Below are positions 1 through 12,902 of a DNA stretch of 55,099 nucleotides, piece after piece; the stretch's first letter is position 1; every line of letters begins with the position of its first letter. The notes beneath the pieces are model-generated. The model was not told where the DNA came from and did no database searches. It saw only the letters and a program-made list of their open reading frames with translations. The position numbers were made by a program, and so were the translations under genes. This DNA comes from Purshia tridentata (taxonomy: Eukaryota; Streptophyta; Magnoliopsida; Rosales; Rosaceae), in NCBI GenBank assembly GCA_003254885.1, contig QANT01005475.1:1-55099 (forward strand), in the 5' to 3' direction.

Positions 1-470
1 TGTCTAAAAGAACTAGAAGAGTTAAATAAAATTAAAAAAATTAGTAGGCTACTAATTATAATGGAGATGATAAAGAGAGCTAGACCGAATAAGAAAACTT
101 GTAAGCACCGGCATTGGCGAGAGAACAATAAAACAGTAAGCTAATACCAACAATTTTTTTTTTTTTTCGTGGTGGGCTGACCACTTATCTATAGGGGGGT
201 ATAATTTTTTTTTTCAAAAACTTAGGGGGTGCTTTAGCCCACCTAGCCTTCTAAGGAGATCCATCACTGGACATATATATAATTTTAAAAATTATTAATA
301 CACATACCAACACATTATTTGATATTTAATAANAGTAAATGTAGAGATTTTATTAAACAGGGGTATTTGTGTAATCATAAGATGGTCAATTCAGCAAACT
401 TTTTGAATTTTAAATTTAGGGGTGGTCAACTCAGCAAGGGTGGTTAACTAAGCATATTAGGATGGTCGGA
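1..470. other. AT-rich intergenic DNA, probable decayed repeat
   Basis: I see no gene here. The stretch has long A/T runs and, at about 382-465, three loosely repeated phrases of the type ggtcaa(c/t)tcagcaa, which suggests a degenerate repeat. Base 333 is an N, the only ambiguous base I noticed in the window. The phrase around 220-265 resembles the edge of an old transposon, but I cannot assign a family. Confidence 0.4.
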
Positions 471-534
471 ATAGACTGGGTCTTTTTTAAATTGTGGGTA
501 ATGTAGTGAGGTGTAGTTGGGTATGAAAATGATT

Positions 535-568
535 TGGGCCAACCTTTCAGCCCAGTAAGCTTGGCCCA
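535..568 (+). promoter_or_regulatory. Cluster of site II (TGGGCC/GGCCCA) elements
   Basis: TGGGCC at 535-540, AGCCCA at 549-554 and GGCCCA at 563-568 lie 165-200 bp before the ATG of the pseudouridine synthase. Site II elements bound by TCP factors are common in plant promoters of ribosomal, mitochondrial and other housekeeping genes, which fits the downstream product. The function is inferred from position and motif only. Confidence 0.4.
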
Positions 569-732
569 TAGAGACAATTATAGGCCCCAACACAAGACCA
601 ACCACTTCGGGCCGTCCAACATTCTTTTCTCTTCATTACTTCCCCGCCTCTGGCCACCAGCCATCTCCACCACCTCCACCTCCACCTCCACCTTGCCGTC
701 AGTCCGTCACTCAAAGTATAGCATGCAAAACG

Positions 733-3362
733 ATGTGGAAGAGAACCATCCACATCCCTTACTGCCACGTGTCCCTTAGGGAATATTCTAGAATATCTCC
801 TCCACCGCCTTCAAACGCCGGACCGCTTATCCGGGTGTCGAACAACGTGGCCAAATTGGGCCCTCCTAAGGAAGGCCCAAAGCCCAGGCAGCTCCTCTCC
901 TTGCCGCCTTTCCCCGGTTACCCTTTGCCCGGGAAGAAGCCACAAAACGACGGCGTCTCTTCCCGACCCGCACGTGTCACCGCCATCAGTTGGGTCAAGT
1001 ATTACTTCGATGACATTCATGACATAGCCATTCGGTCCCATTTCAACAAAGGCCTTGTGAGTGGACTACTGGGAGTGTGTTTTTATTTTTTATTTTTGGT
1101 TTGGAAATATTGGAAAATTAAGTTCAGAACTTTGAAGTTTGAAGTCTGAATTTTTTTTTTTTTGTCATTTCAAATTCTGTTTGATAGGTTCAGATGGAAT
1201 GCCCAAGTAATATTAAAAAGGAAGGACAAATTACACCTATGAGAAAGGTAATGGTGCTTGCTCGGTCATGTGGGTTTTTTGATTGCATTTGATTTGATTA
1301 ATATATGTGAGAAAACAACATTTCCACCAAAACCTCTGTGTGTTTTTGATTGTTTGTGATGTGCTTTCATGTGGGTTTTGAATCTTTTGATTGATTTGCA
1401 AATAGATTAGGCCTGGTGAGGTCATGGAGGCAGGGGCAAGAGTATATGTGCCAGTGTCAGTTGCAGAGAGTAGGATTTCAAGGAGATTCGACTGCATACC
1501 AAGTGGAACATTATACCCAAATGCTGATGAGATCAAGTACTTGCAGAGGCTTGTCAAGTACAAGGCATGCCTGAAGTTTAACTCTTTATCTTTGATGTTT
1601 TAGTTTCTGAATTCTGATACTCATCGGTTACGTGTATAACTGTATAAATGCATGGGTGGGCATCTGTGTCTCTTACCTTTCCTACGTTAGTGTCTTGTTT
1701 TCTATTATCTTGTTTTTTAGTATGTATGAAACAACCAAATTTAATTGATCTATCTGCACTGATTTATTTTTTCAGTGTTCTTTTTTTTTGGTCATTTTTT
1801 CAGTGTATTTATATTTCTGATTATTGGCTTTTTGAAATTTCAGGACTCTGCTATATTAGTGCTGAACAAGCCCCCAAAATTGCCGGTCAAGGTTAGAATC
1901 TATACACTGACATTCTTTGCGGCGTCCACTGCTTTATGACATCAGCATATTGTGTAACCATTTGATTTCTGTGCATTGAATGATTTTGATAGGGTAATCT
2001 TCCGGTTCATAACAGTATGGATGCACTGGCAGCGGCAGCATTATCTTATGATAATGATAAAGGTCCTAAGTTGGTAAGATTTTGTTTTAGATGACTCCTA
2101 AGTCCTATCAAATAAAATTTGTGCCTTTATTTCGTAATTACTAGCTTTGCTATATTCTAGACTGTTCATATCAGCAGTCTTGGACACTTTGGTTTTCCTT
2201 TGAACTTATTTCATTTTCCAATATATATGGCAGTTTCTAACTGTTAATTTTGAAGATCATATTTGTTTGCTGTTCATATGCATATTTTATCAGGTTCATC
2301 GCCTTGACAGAGAGAGCAGCGGCCTCCTCATATTGGGGAGAACAAAAGAAAGTGTATCTCTTCTGCAATGGTTATTCACTGACATCAATGAAGGGAAAAC
2401 ATCCTGTAAGGTATCGTACCTCGTGTTGCTAGTCACTCTTGTGTAGTGCCATGTGGTAACCCCTTCTAATATGGGATATGTAAAATTTCGTGAAAAGATT
2501 TTATTCTTAAGACTGATATGATTGAGTAATTTTAGGCTTGGAATGATGCATGTGAAGCAACACGTCAGAGGTATTGGGCATTGGTCATAGGCTCTCCGAA
2601 GGAAAAGGAAGGCTTAATTTGTGCTCCTCTTACGAAGGTTTTCTATCTCTCTCTAGAATCAATTTCCAGGTTCTGTGTTTATGAAATAATGTGATTGTAT
2701 CTATTTTATCATTGGTTGCAGGTGCTTCTCGACGATGGGAAGACAGAGAGGGTCATATTGGCTCATCAATCAGGATTAGAAGCTTCCCAACAGGCCCTAA
2801 CTCACTATCGAGTGCTTGGTCCTATGATAAATGGATGCTCATGGATTGAATTACGACCTCTCACAAGCCGGAAGCATCAGGTACAAAGAATCTTCTCTCT
2901 CAAAAACTTTCTTCATGATAGTGCTAAACGTTTGTGGAAACTGGATTTTAGAATGTCTCTGATTTTAATTCTTCTGTATTTGTACAGCTCCGTGTCCATT
3001 GCGCTGAAGCTCTCGGCACACCAATTGTGGGCGACTATAAGTATGGGTGGTTTGTGCACCGGAGATGGAAACAAACGTCTCATGTTGATGTAGAGCCAAC
3101 AACTGGGCTACCATACAAGTTACGGAGGCCAGAAGGCCTGGATGTGCAGAAGGGAAGTGTTTTATCGAAAGTCCCTCTGTTACATCTACACTGTAGAGAG
3201 CTCGTACTTCCTAATATTGCCAAGTTCCTTCTGGTATTGGATCACAAGTTAGACGACCAGCACCCTGCAGTTAGTTCAAAGCCAGATCTCCTTCGGATTG
3301 TAGCATCAATGCCTTCCCACATGAAAATTAGTTGGAACCTCATGTCATCTTATTTAGTATAA
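733..3362 (+). CDS. RNA pseudouridine synthase, RluA family (plant PUS4-like, predicted mitochondrial)
   Basis: Nine exons, all joined in phase 0: 733-1056, 1188-1247, 1406-1564, 1844-1891, 1993-2073, 2294-2410, 2536-2637, 2722-2880 and 2988-3362, giving 474 residues. The enzyme isomerises uridine to pseudouridine in RNA. The family signature HRLDRESSGLL is at about 226-236 with the catalytic Asp at D229. Other RluA landmarks are LVLNKPPKLPV near 186-197, RPLTSRKHQLRVHCA across the exon 8/9 junction and GTPIVGDYKY just after it. The N-terminus (MWKRTIHIPYCHVSLREYSR) is basic and lacks acidic residues in its first 15 positions, which suits a mitochondrial presequence and matches Arabidopsis RNA pseudouridine synthase 4, although targeting is inferred. 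The third intron starts with GC instead of GT (1565-1566), and reading through to the exon 4 acceptor gives the family sequence VKYKDSAILVLNKPP. Product family is very sure; the exact RNA target is unknown. Confidence 0.88.
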
Positions 3363-4147
3363 CGCAGGGCAGGTTGGTTGTTAGAATCTGCTTTACATTA
3401 CTGTTAAACACGATTTTGGTAGTGTCTATACCCATAGTTGTAATATTGTAAATTTGTCGACTCTAGCAAATGATTTATTGAAGAATAGAATTTTTAGCAG
3501 TACAAAATTTATGACCCAATACCTGAAGATGATGAATTTTCTTACCGTTTGCTCACTTCAGGCAAGGAAAAAATTTTAATTTTCTGGTATTTTCTTGTGT
3601 TTAATAAAAATAAAGAAAACAAATTATAATTTTGGTAATTTTTGTTTTTATCATCAAAGTCATAAGCATTCCATATTACATCAAAGTCAATAAAAGTTGA
3701 TAAAATGATCTCTCCTTTATAAAGAACATTCAGAATTTTGACACACAATTACAATGAAACAATATCTAAAGCTTTATCTATAATGTTCATTAAAAAAGGC
3801 TTTATCTATATCATCTAGGAGCTCTTTCTTGTAACACTTACAAATGTGGTGATTAATTGGAAATGTTCAATGAACAATGTCAGTTATTCTCCATTTACAT
3901 AAAATGCCTTAAACTCCGAGATTACTCAGTGCCACTACGGCAGTGTTAAGCAGGACATGAACAAGCAGCACCTACCTTCTGGGGTCAACATCCTCCTTCC
4001 CCACAGTCATGCCCAATATTAATGTCTTTTGACATAATGCAGGGATTGTTAAACATCCTATTCCGTTCAGCATTTTGCCTGCCTTTTGATTGATCCAACC
4101 AAAGAGATATTTTGGAGTAACGATATGATACACAACATATGAGGATC
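3363..4147. other. Intergenic region between convergent genes
   Basis: This holds the 3' ends of two tail-to-tail genes, the pseudouridine synthase on + and the zinc-ribbon/coiled-coil gene on -. It is AT-rich. I see no coding signal, and poly(A) sites cannot be placed with confidence. Confidence 0.5.
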
Positions 4148-7100
4148 CTAAACCTGTTCTGTGGGTATCGATTGAGAACTAAGAAGTCTTTCTGCCTCAT
4201 CATTTGCTTCAACTTGTAGTCTCCATCTCTGTAGAGAAAATAAACTATTTGAATTTAGAAGAACATAGAACTTGCACAGAATAGTGCAAAAAGAGAGATT
4301 CAAGATCTCTCTTTCAAGAAGTCAGCCTCCAAGTATCCTATTAAGAGAGGCACCTACACTTCTTTGGTTTGAGTCTTCAACTCAGAAAACAACATAGGCT
4401 TTCCAAGTCAAAGGAGATACCTCTTCAAGATTTTCTAGCTCCATAGTTTGCTCTATTTGTTCAGCAATATTTTCCTGTAAATAAGAATCACCTAGTTAGC
4501 TTGTATGAAGACATATAAGGGGGAAAACTATGTAATTAATATGGGCTTTACCACATTGCTTGCTGCTTCAGCTGCAACAACATCAGAGTCCATTTCTACC
4601 TCAATTTCAATCATGGAAGAAATCTGATACACGGAAAGCACCACTAAATTATTTGATGGCAAAAACCAAAATTTTAGGGTGGGGTGGCTAAATTGCGTCT
4701 ATGAGAAAGCCATACTCTTGCATAGCTGTCAATCAGTTCAATTCGTCCCCTGATAGAATTTTCCAAGCCTTCTCGAACCCTTTTGACTCTACTTCTTCGA
4801 GCACTAGATATAATCATATAACAAAAACAATGGACAAGTGAACTTCAGATACAGAGACCTTCATGCTCACTTTATAGTTGCTACACTAAAAATCAATGAA
4901 GCGTAAGAAAATATCATGTAATCATACTGATTATTAAGAAATGAAGAGTAATAATGTCAGAGGGTTTCACCGATAAGAAGGCTCTCCAACAGCGTAAATT
5001 TTGTTCTCAAGTTGGCACATCCGAGCCAAAATCCAGACCTACACAGGAAATATGTTAACTTCTTCCATATATCTTCAAGCCATTCTGTTAACTCATGCAT
5101 AAAAGGCAAAGTTCAAAATGTGACTGGTGCCACAAAATTGTTGAACGACATTGCTTCTGTCACGGGTGCTTTGATGAATAGCCCTCAATGTTACACTTTT
5201 AGAAGATTTCTTCAGAAAATCATACTTCATATAAGTTTCTAGAAATTAGGTGACTTTTAATGATCATAACGCCTACTCACTTGAACTAATTAATTCTTAA
5301 AAACAGCAAAGAAAAAAAGAAAAAATCTTCATACATGTAAGATGCTCCACTGGAAAATTTTATTAAATCATAGTCACAACTAAACTAGCTTGGAAGCTTA
5401 CCTCTTTTTCAGCGGCTTCTTTTAGGCCCTTTATACGAGATTGGAGTGTGTCATATTGAGATAAAAGTTGCTGCTTGATAGCAACTGTATCCACTACTCT
5501 CTGAGGAAGCTGACAAAACAACCAAGTATATATTTATTGAAAGGAATATACAGAAACATTAAAAATCATGTTATATTGAGTAAAAACACTACTTAGTACA
5601 ACATTAATATTCACTTAAGAATTAGAAGTTAGATCCTCAAAACTTGTAAAGAGGTAGAACCAATCACATAATAGTCCTAAAGGACCTGAAACCTTAATAG
5701 CAAGACGTTTTTTTTCTTTCCATTTCCGGAAGGGGTATGGGAATCAACAATTACAGATTACAAAAAGAAAATACTAGTTTACTGCTTACACGATTCAATT
5801 GCGGGAAAACCAACGTGTTCAGAGTAACTCCAACAGCAAGAGATGCTGCAGCAGCAAGTGAAAGGAACTGAGGGAGGCTGGGGTCTATAACTCCAGATGC
5901 AGCATTTCCGGTGGCCAAAGCAGCAACAATTGGAAAAAGGAAGGAGGGATTAGTTACTGACGAGCCTCCATCTTTTATTGGGGCTCTTAATAGTTGTGAC
6001 TCCAGGCCATCTTCATGGTTTGTAAGGCATATAGGCTCCCCAGGGTACAAATTGGGGGACTTCGGTCTAAATTTCAGGGGACCCACCTCTCTATAAACAC
6101 TTAATGGAGCTGCTAGAGCAATGGTTACCCTTTCTCCTTCCTGTGCTGGGAGATCAACTGTTTCAGTAGCAAACCTGTGTGTACGAGCCATTGCAGAAGG
6201 GGTTTGTACCTGAAAAATTAGAGGGTAAGAATAATGATTAAGATATGGAGTAGGCGGGAACTGATGAGTTTTCATATAACAAAAGGTTCCAAATTGGGCT
6301 AGGAATATCATGTATCTGAAAAAATTCAGAGTTCACAAAGCTTCTTTCAGTTGGCCAACCAATAAATAGGATCTACACAATGAGTATCTGACAGTTTCCC
6401 ATTAGATCTTTTGTCAGTGCAAGACATAACCAAATAACCAATGAAACGGGCAATTGAACATTCAAAATGAATAATATTATACCACAATGGAGTGAACAGC
6501 AGCAGGGATCCTTTGCTTCATTATTTGCAGGAATCTTAGTCCCCTTTTCCAAGCTGGAACATCCATGCTGCGTTCGGCAGGAGGAGATCCTTAGAAAAAG
6601 TCAATATACCAAGATCAACACCACACACATATACTATATATGTAGATTGTGTGACTGACAGAGAATTAAAATATGATAAGTTTTCATGTATTTTCCAATA
6701 ATAATACTGTAATTAGGTTTACAAGTCTGTGGACGGACAATGTGTAAGTGTTATGAGTTATAATTATCTATAGCCTATGGGGACCTGAGAGCAAAATCAT
6801 CTTGTATACACTGGTTACTGCAAATGCTTTTTCCCGTGTTCACAAATATACAGCAACTACAGAGATTCAATATTAACCAGATTAAAAATAAGCTAATAAG
6901 TAAGCCAACCTGATTTCTTCTGACTCAATACTAACTATGCTTCCAGAAACAAGTTCGTACTGGTAGCAGCACTTTGCACACGATGCTATCTGCACAACAT
7001 TTGTGGCATGAGTTGCATCACTTTTAAACAAATAATCCAATTTTAGGTATTCCTTAAAAAATTAGGTTAAAGGTTTTTGCCATGCATACTTGAATACCAT

Positions 7101-8368
7101 GTTGCGGTTGTGCAACAGCAACAGCTATCATACAGCTTGGACACCTAACAACCTTCCCAAATGGAACCTGGAAAACATCCATGAAATGGCAAACACATTA
7201 AAGTCAGTCAGATGATTTTCACACGTGGGCCAAGACAAATTGAATAAAGGAAAAGAAGACAATTAAAGTGCATAGAATGATTTTGAGTATCTTATTTCCT
7301 GACTACCAGTTTCATGAATCCAAGAATTAGAGTTCAAATGTAGCCAGCAGAAACTAGGGAGAGACGGCTAAGCAAACAATTATGAGTTGATCAAATGGCC
7401 AAAAACAAAAGCAAAACGAGAACTGCTTTTACCTCCTCAGCGGGAGATACTCCTACTCGGCAAATATTGTTGATCACCCTAAGGGCATCAGAAACCCTCA
7501 GTGATGCAGCAAGACCCAGAACTAATGATGTGTAAACACGTACATCAGGTCTGGACCACTTCCATCTCTCAACAAAAGAGCCATTTTCATTGACACCTAC
7601 CAAAAAACAAGTGATCAAGAATTTCAATGCCCCTAATTTCCACAAGAAGTAATGTACTGAAAAACAACAGATTATACTAGAAAATGAAATTCAGCAGTGA
7701 AATTCTTACAAGCGTGCACACACACACACACATATCTAAAAACCCAAATTAGCACACAGTTCAAATGCTGATGTTCGTCTTCTAGATTATACTTTTAGCA
7801 ATACTGATATGCAAGCTTTGCATGGATGAATATAAATGGACAAACCCATTTCTTTATGACATCCAAATTGAAATCTTGGAGTTGGGATATCTCTTAGAGT
7901 ACCAAACAATTCTAGTCTTCCAAATTGAATCATACAAACACACAAATTAATACCTTGATCGAAACTCGCACGCATTCCATAGAAAACAGAGAGAGCCAAC
8001 TCGGGGTTGTTCCTTTTAAGGGCAGCCAATATAATTGCACAACAATCAGAAGCGCTCACCAAACCACCATTCCTCTCAGAAAGTTCGGCGATCATCTGCA
8101 GTGCTTCTTGGGCATCTTTAGCACCCGAAACTCTACTCAGAAACTCCTCGTCCAAGAGCTCGGAGACAGAGTCCTCTGCCAGCCCACTAGCACTAGCAGC
8201 AGTTTCACTCTCACCCAAAGACGCTGCTTTTCTCGTGAGGATCTTCGAGAAGTTGATGGAAGTCAGGCTTCTGAACAACAAAACAGTGGTGGGGTTGGCG
8301 GGAATGGGGAGAGGTGGAAAGGGATGAGAGAGGCGAGAGAACCATGGAGAGCTCAGGTTTAGAGCCAT
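4148..8368 (-). CDS. Predicted plastid protein: zinc-ribbon-like CxxC pair, membrane segment and C-terminal coiled coil (PPR-superfamily-like annotation in relatives)
   Basis: Twelve exons in coding order: 8368-7954, 7596-7433, 7167-7090, 6989-6910, 6567-6483, 6209-5790, 5509-5402, 5038-4971, 4803-4716, 4623-4552, 4474-4421 and 4228-4148, giving 570 residues with all phases closing. The Ser/Pro-rich start suggests a chloroplast transit peptide. Residues 95-190 are helical with repeat-like phrases (ALSVFYGMRASF, SLRVSDALRVINNICRVG), resembling degenerate pentatricopeptide-type helices. CPSC at 202-205 and CAKC at 223-226 form a likely zinc ribbon. Residues 247-274 (MDVPAWKRGLRFLQIMKQR) lead into a beta-rich part. 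A hydrophobic run near 385-405 (FLSLAAAASLAVGVTLNTLVF) is a probable membrane segment, followed by a charged coiled coil to the end. Plant homologues are, as I recall, loosely annotated as PPR-superfamily proteins; function is not known to me. Exon 5 uses the acceptor directly before CATGGATG, not the ATG-like sequence upstream. Confidence 0.8.
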
Positions 8369-9835
8369 AGTCTGAAATGGGGTTCTCGTACCGAGATTCG
8401 AGAACGAAGCTAATAGGCTATACGGTAATGGTGGTCTCTGTGTTCTCTGTGTGTGTGTGTGTTGTGGTGATGAAGATGAGGAACGAGAGGTGGTTAGGAG
8501 TTGGGACTTGGGGACAAGACAAACGATAGGTATGGGGAGTCCAGTTAACGGAAATTTGAACCGTAGGAGAGATTGGGTCCACCGTTTAATGAAAATCACA
8601 AACAAGTCGAGCTGAGCTAAGCTTAAGCTTGAGTTTGATTCACAAACGAACCGAGCCGAGGTCAAACTCAAACTCGAGAAAAAACACATTTGGGTCCAAA
8701 TTTTCAGTTAGATATGTCATTCTAGTTGAACTTGAACACCTTGATACTCAGTTTGTATTATCATCGATCTAGAGTAAGGTTTTCTATAAAACTCATATGG
8801 AGAGTGTGTCAAGTGTTTTATCTACTAACTTAGGATATGCCAAGTATCTTATAAAAGACTTAGAATATGTATGTATCTTATTTAAAGTTGATTTTGCAGC
8901 AACCGCTTAGAACATTGATAATAAGTGCTTATTTGGTCGTTTTTTAAATGTTTAATTTTAATATTGTACACTGTATTTGAATAGAAAATATAAATAAATC
9001 ATACATTTTATTTCATTTTTAAGTAGCGGCAATTTTTAATTGTGTCTTTGTTTTTGCATCTATAATTAAGTTTGTGGTTGGATTTTGATCCTAAACCCTA
9101 ATCATATATGGTCACACACACTCTCCTTCCTCTTCTCACCAGATCGAGCTAGCTAGGTTTTCTTGTTAGAAACCCTTTTAATCTTGCATATGAGGCTCAA
9201 ATCTCACCCGGCCCTTATATAATATCTTAATTAGTTAGGTTGATTATGTATATATGTAATTTTAAATTGAAATATTTTTCACTACTACTATTGTTATTAT
9301 AGGAGAGGATCTACATTGTTAAAATGTAGAGATATAGAGGCAATTAATTAATTAAGTATTGGAGGCAGCAGAGACCTTGTTGACCTGTTCCACTTCTCTC
9401 TATACATGTGTTTGCGGTCATGAGAGATGGAGGAAATTGAGTGGACATTGGACATTGGACAATATTATTGCCATCTGTTTAACCCTAATTGCAAGAAAGT
9501 TATTGGCGGGAACCATGCATTGTACATTGAACCTTCCAAGCTCCAACTATGGCAATCCATCATCATCTTCATCCATGCACCTTACAATTCAAACACTAGG
9601 GATATTCTCACCACCTTTTCGTTTCTTCACACTCATTTTTCAGATCATCATAAACTGTATTTCATTTCCAACATCATAAAGTATATATTTCTTTTCAAAA
9701 AATAGAAAATAACTGTTAAAGATTTAGTGATGAACATGAAACGTCACAAAATATTATAGATTTTCTTTCCCTTTTTTTTTTTCATTTCGAATTCATATTG
9801 TAGATATATATGATAGATCACATGGTGATCGATGA
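8369..9835. other. Intergenic region between divergent genes
   Basis: This carries the 5' UTR and promoter of the minus-strand gene on the left and the promoter of the DOMON/b561 gene on the right. A short (GT)n run at about 8447-8463 would lie in or near the 5' UTR of the left gene. The rest is AT-rich and I see no convincing gene; short open frames around 9360-9700 have no recognisable similarity. Confidence 0.5.
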
Positions 9836-11880
9836 ATGATGATGATGGGGAATACAAATTACTTGATAATGTTTTTGTATCATGTATTGTTGATGATGCA
9901 AATGGTGATGATATTGTTTTTAGAGCCAAAGAAGAGGTTGTTGGTGAATGCAAATAGTGAGGATAGAGCGATGGCGAATGCAAATAATGAGCAGGATGGA
10001 ACATATTTAGTGCCTAATTTTTGTAAAACACGTTCCAATTTCCTTCTTCCACCCTATAATGATCTCCCAAAATTCATCTGTTCACCCCTTGATTGGCATG
10101 GCTTCACTATTGCTGTAAGTGACCTTAATTATCTAATTCTATATATATTCGTATTCACATTCTTTTATATATGTCTTCATGTTAATTTACATGCAGTTTT
10201 CTTTCCTTAATTTACTTTGTTAATGAAAAAGATTAATTCTTTGCCTTAATATGTGTTTTAATGACATGAATTTTGATGTGGTAAATTGTCCTTTTGTTAA
10301 TTTTCAAAGACATGTGGGATATTGACAGTTTCTTCAAGAGGATGCAGTCGTTACCATTGTAGCATCGGGTATGGATGCTTCGAGTTGGGTCGGAGTCGGA
10401 GTGTCCAGGAACGGAAAAATGATTGGTGCGAGTGCCGTGGTGGGATGGATGGGGGGTAAAAATGGAAACACAAGCATTATAAAGCAGTACTCTTTAGAGG
10501 GTCACTTCAATGAGCAAGTGGTACCAGATAAAGGTGTTTTGCAATTTACCAAAAATGCCCCTGTTCTTGTTGAAAAAGACAAAGTCATTTACTTGGCATT
10601 TCAGCTCCAGTTTCCTCAGCCTCTGGCTCTTCAACCTTTTCTATTTGCTTATGGAGATGGAAAGCCTGCTGCCAACAATATTTTACCCAAACATGTTTAT
10701 AGAACCGCCATGGCTGTTGATTTCCATAGAGGTTAAGCTTTAATAGCTATGACATTGTTAACTTTAATAGCTATGAGTAGTACTAGAGGCACAAATTATT
10801 GTTCAAACTTTTTAAATCCCAACTCATGTGTCGATATTCAATTTGTGCAATAACAGGCTCACTCTAAACACATTTTCATGTCATCTTTATAAATAAAAGT
10901 TGAAATAATAATCGGTGTTTCTTTAATATTATTGATTTGAAACTTTGATTTCTCATGCATTGGATTGCATTTTAGTCAATTGGGCACTAAATTGTAGTAT
11001 ATAGAACCTTACTTTTCCAAAGCATTGGAGATGGTCTTATAGTTGGTGTTAATTTGTTCATTTAATTTTTTTTGCGGGGTTATTTAGGTTTTCGAACATG
11101 ATGACAACTAATCAAATAATTAATGAATGCAATGCAGGTAGTCTGTCTCTTGGTTTTGTAGATAGCAAAAATGTGAAGATGACCCATGGACTGCTGTCTC
11201 TTATTGGATGGGGGACACTGGTTCCAATAGGAGTAGGCATTGCCAGATACATGAGGGACTGTGAGCCTCTTTGGTATTACCTTCATTCTTCAGTTCAGTT
11301 TGTGGGCTTCTTTGTGGGGCTCAGTGCTGTGGCTGTTGGAAAGACACTATATGATCTCTTACATGCTGACTTTCAAACCCACAGATCCATTGGATACTTG
11401 GTGCTTGCACTCACTGTTCTTCAGGTTCTTTCTTTATTTCTTTTACCTCCCCCTTGATTAATACCTGAATATATGATAATTAGATTTCATACAAGGATTT
11501 AAGTACCCCTTCTTTTTTTTTTTAATATGTTCTCTTTTTATTCAACTTTATTATTTTGCTGTTATTATTGGGGGTGTCCTTGATTTGATCAGGTATGTCA
11601 ATTCATTGTGAGGCCAAGAGAGAGCTCCAGGGTGAGGCACTACTGGAATGTGTTCCATCATTGGGTGGGGAGACTTACCATAGCGCTTGGAGTTGTGAAC
11701 ATTATCATTGGGCTTTATGTTGGGAATGGAGACAAACCGTTTAAGACAATATTTTGGTGTATTATTGTTGTTATTGTAAGCGCCCTAATTTACATGGAAC
11801 TACGGCTGCGGCGGAGGACCAGAGAGCCAATTAACAACTTCTCTGAGCCTCCTATTTTTCGAGTCAGTCCAAACCCTTAA
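9836..11880 (+). CDS. Cytochrome b561 and DOMON domain-containing membrane protein
   Basis: Four exons, 9836-10114, 10329-10731, 11138-11424 and 11593-11880, give 418 residues. Proteins of this plant family (CYBDOM) carry an extracellular DOMON domain fused to a transmembrane b561 domain and move electrons, probably from cytosolic ascorbate, across the membrane. The start has four ATGs in a row, then a hydrophobic stretch (about residues 9-29) that looks like a signal peptide. The DOMON part spans about 70-220 (FLQEDAVVTIVASGM, SSWVGVGVSRNGKMIG). The b561 core follows with the expected heme-ligand histidines H244 (KMTHGLLS), H277 (YYLHSSVQ), H309 (QTHRSIGY) and H345/H346 (NVFHHWVGR). The C-terminus is short and basic (RLRRRTREP). 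Closest in layout, from memory, to Arabidopsis At3g61750. The first of the four ATGs is used by convention; the true start could be any of them. Confidence 0.88.
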
Positions 11881-11975
11881 GTCACCTTTCTTAATTATTC
11901 TGACATCAACCCTTGGGTGACTTGTAAACATTACTTTGTTGAAAACACATTTTACTTTTCGAAAATGAATTGTAA

Positions 11976-12378
11976 TTAGAGCAATGCTATTCATTTTCTC
12001 TTTCACTTTTTATATTATTCTTTGAAAAACATCTCTATAAAAAATTAATTAAATTAAAAATTATTTAATCAAATAAACAAACGGTTTTTGTTTTAGCCAA
12101 AAAACAAAATGCAAGTTTTTAACATTCTGATCTTTTGGTAACTCTGACAATTAGAGCAATGCTATTCATTTTCTCTTTCACTTTAGAATATCTCTATAAA
12201 AAATCAATTAAATCAAAAAATATTTAATCCTTCACTTTTTATATTATTCTTTGAAGAATATCTCTATAAAAAATTAATTAAATCAAAAATTATTTAATCA
12301 AATAAACAAACCGTTTTTGTTTAGCCAAAAAACAAAATGCTAGTTTTTAACATTCTGATCTTTTGGTAACTCTGACAA
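11976..12378. repeat. Imperfect tandem duplication, units of about 175 and 228 bp
   Basis: A unit beginning ttagagcaatgctattcatt and ending aactctgacaa is present at 11976-12150 and again at 12151-12378. The second copy contains an extra internal partial repeat (tctctataaaaaat(c/t)aattaaat) that makes it longer. The repeat lies between the DOMON/b561 gene and the 3' end of the UIEF gene and has no coding content. Confidence 0.85.
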
Positions 12379-12902
12379 GAGAGGTCTCAGTTCATCTATT
12401 TCTAAAATTCGACACCAACCAAAATTCCACCAAATCTTACGAGGAAAAACTGTGTAATGCACGTCAAGGCTTGATGCATAAATGTTGTCGAACTAGATTT
12501 TGTTATGCCATGCTAGACAGAAATATAGAAGAAAGAAGAGTACAATCAAAGGAATGCCAAAATGTTGTGGAAGGAAAATCATAAAAAAGATTAGATGATA
12601 ATAAGAAACAATGGTACATTTGAAAGCAAAATGTGGATACTACCATATACATTGTCGAGACAAGTGAAACGAAATGGATAACAAAATGTTGCAAAGCACA
12701 AAAAATAGAAGAATAATGGCAACAGAATCAAACAGCCCCAATATGTTTGGCATATGAGCACCCTAGAGCTACACAACTTGCATCTAGACAAAGTAAGACA
12801 TCAGTTCCAGCACTAGTCTTGCACCAAGAAACATAAAAATTAAAAAAAAAAAAAAACCCCCTTTGGATCAGGGGCCAGAGCACAAAATCCGTCGTGTATG
12901 AA
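12379..12902. other. Short intergenic region, probably including the UIEF 3' UTR
   Basis: I see no gene. The sequence ends with an A-run at 12840-12856 and runs directly into the stop codon of the minus-strand UIEF gene, so part of it should be the 3' UTR of that gene. Confidence 0.4.

Noticed and set aside
1564..1580. Possible frameshift or pseudogene in the pseudouridine synthase because no GT donor follows exon 3
   Set aside because: A GC donor closes the model in phase with the conserved sequence intact, and all other exons are undamaged.
9359..9705. Overlapping + strand open frames before the DOMON/b561 gene
   Set aside because: They are short, AT-rich, mutually overlapping in two frames, without splice context or recognisable motifs.
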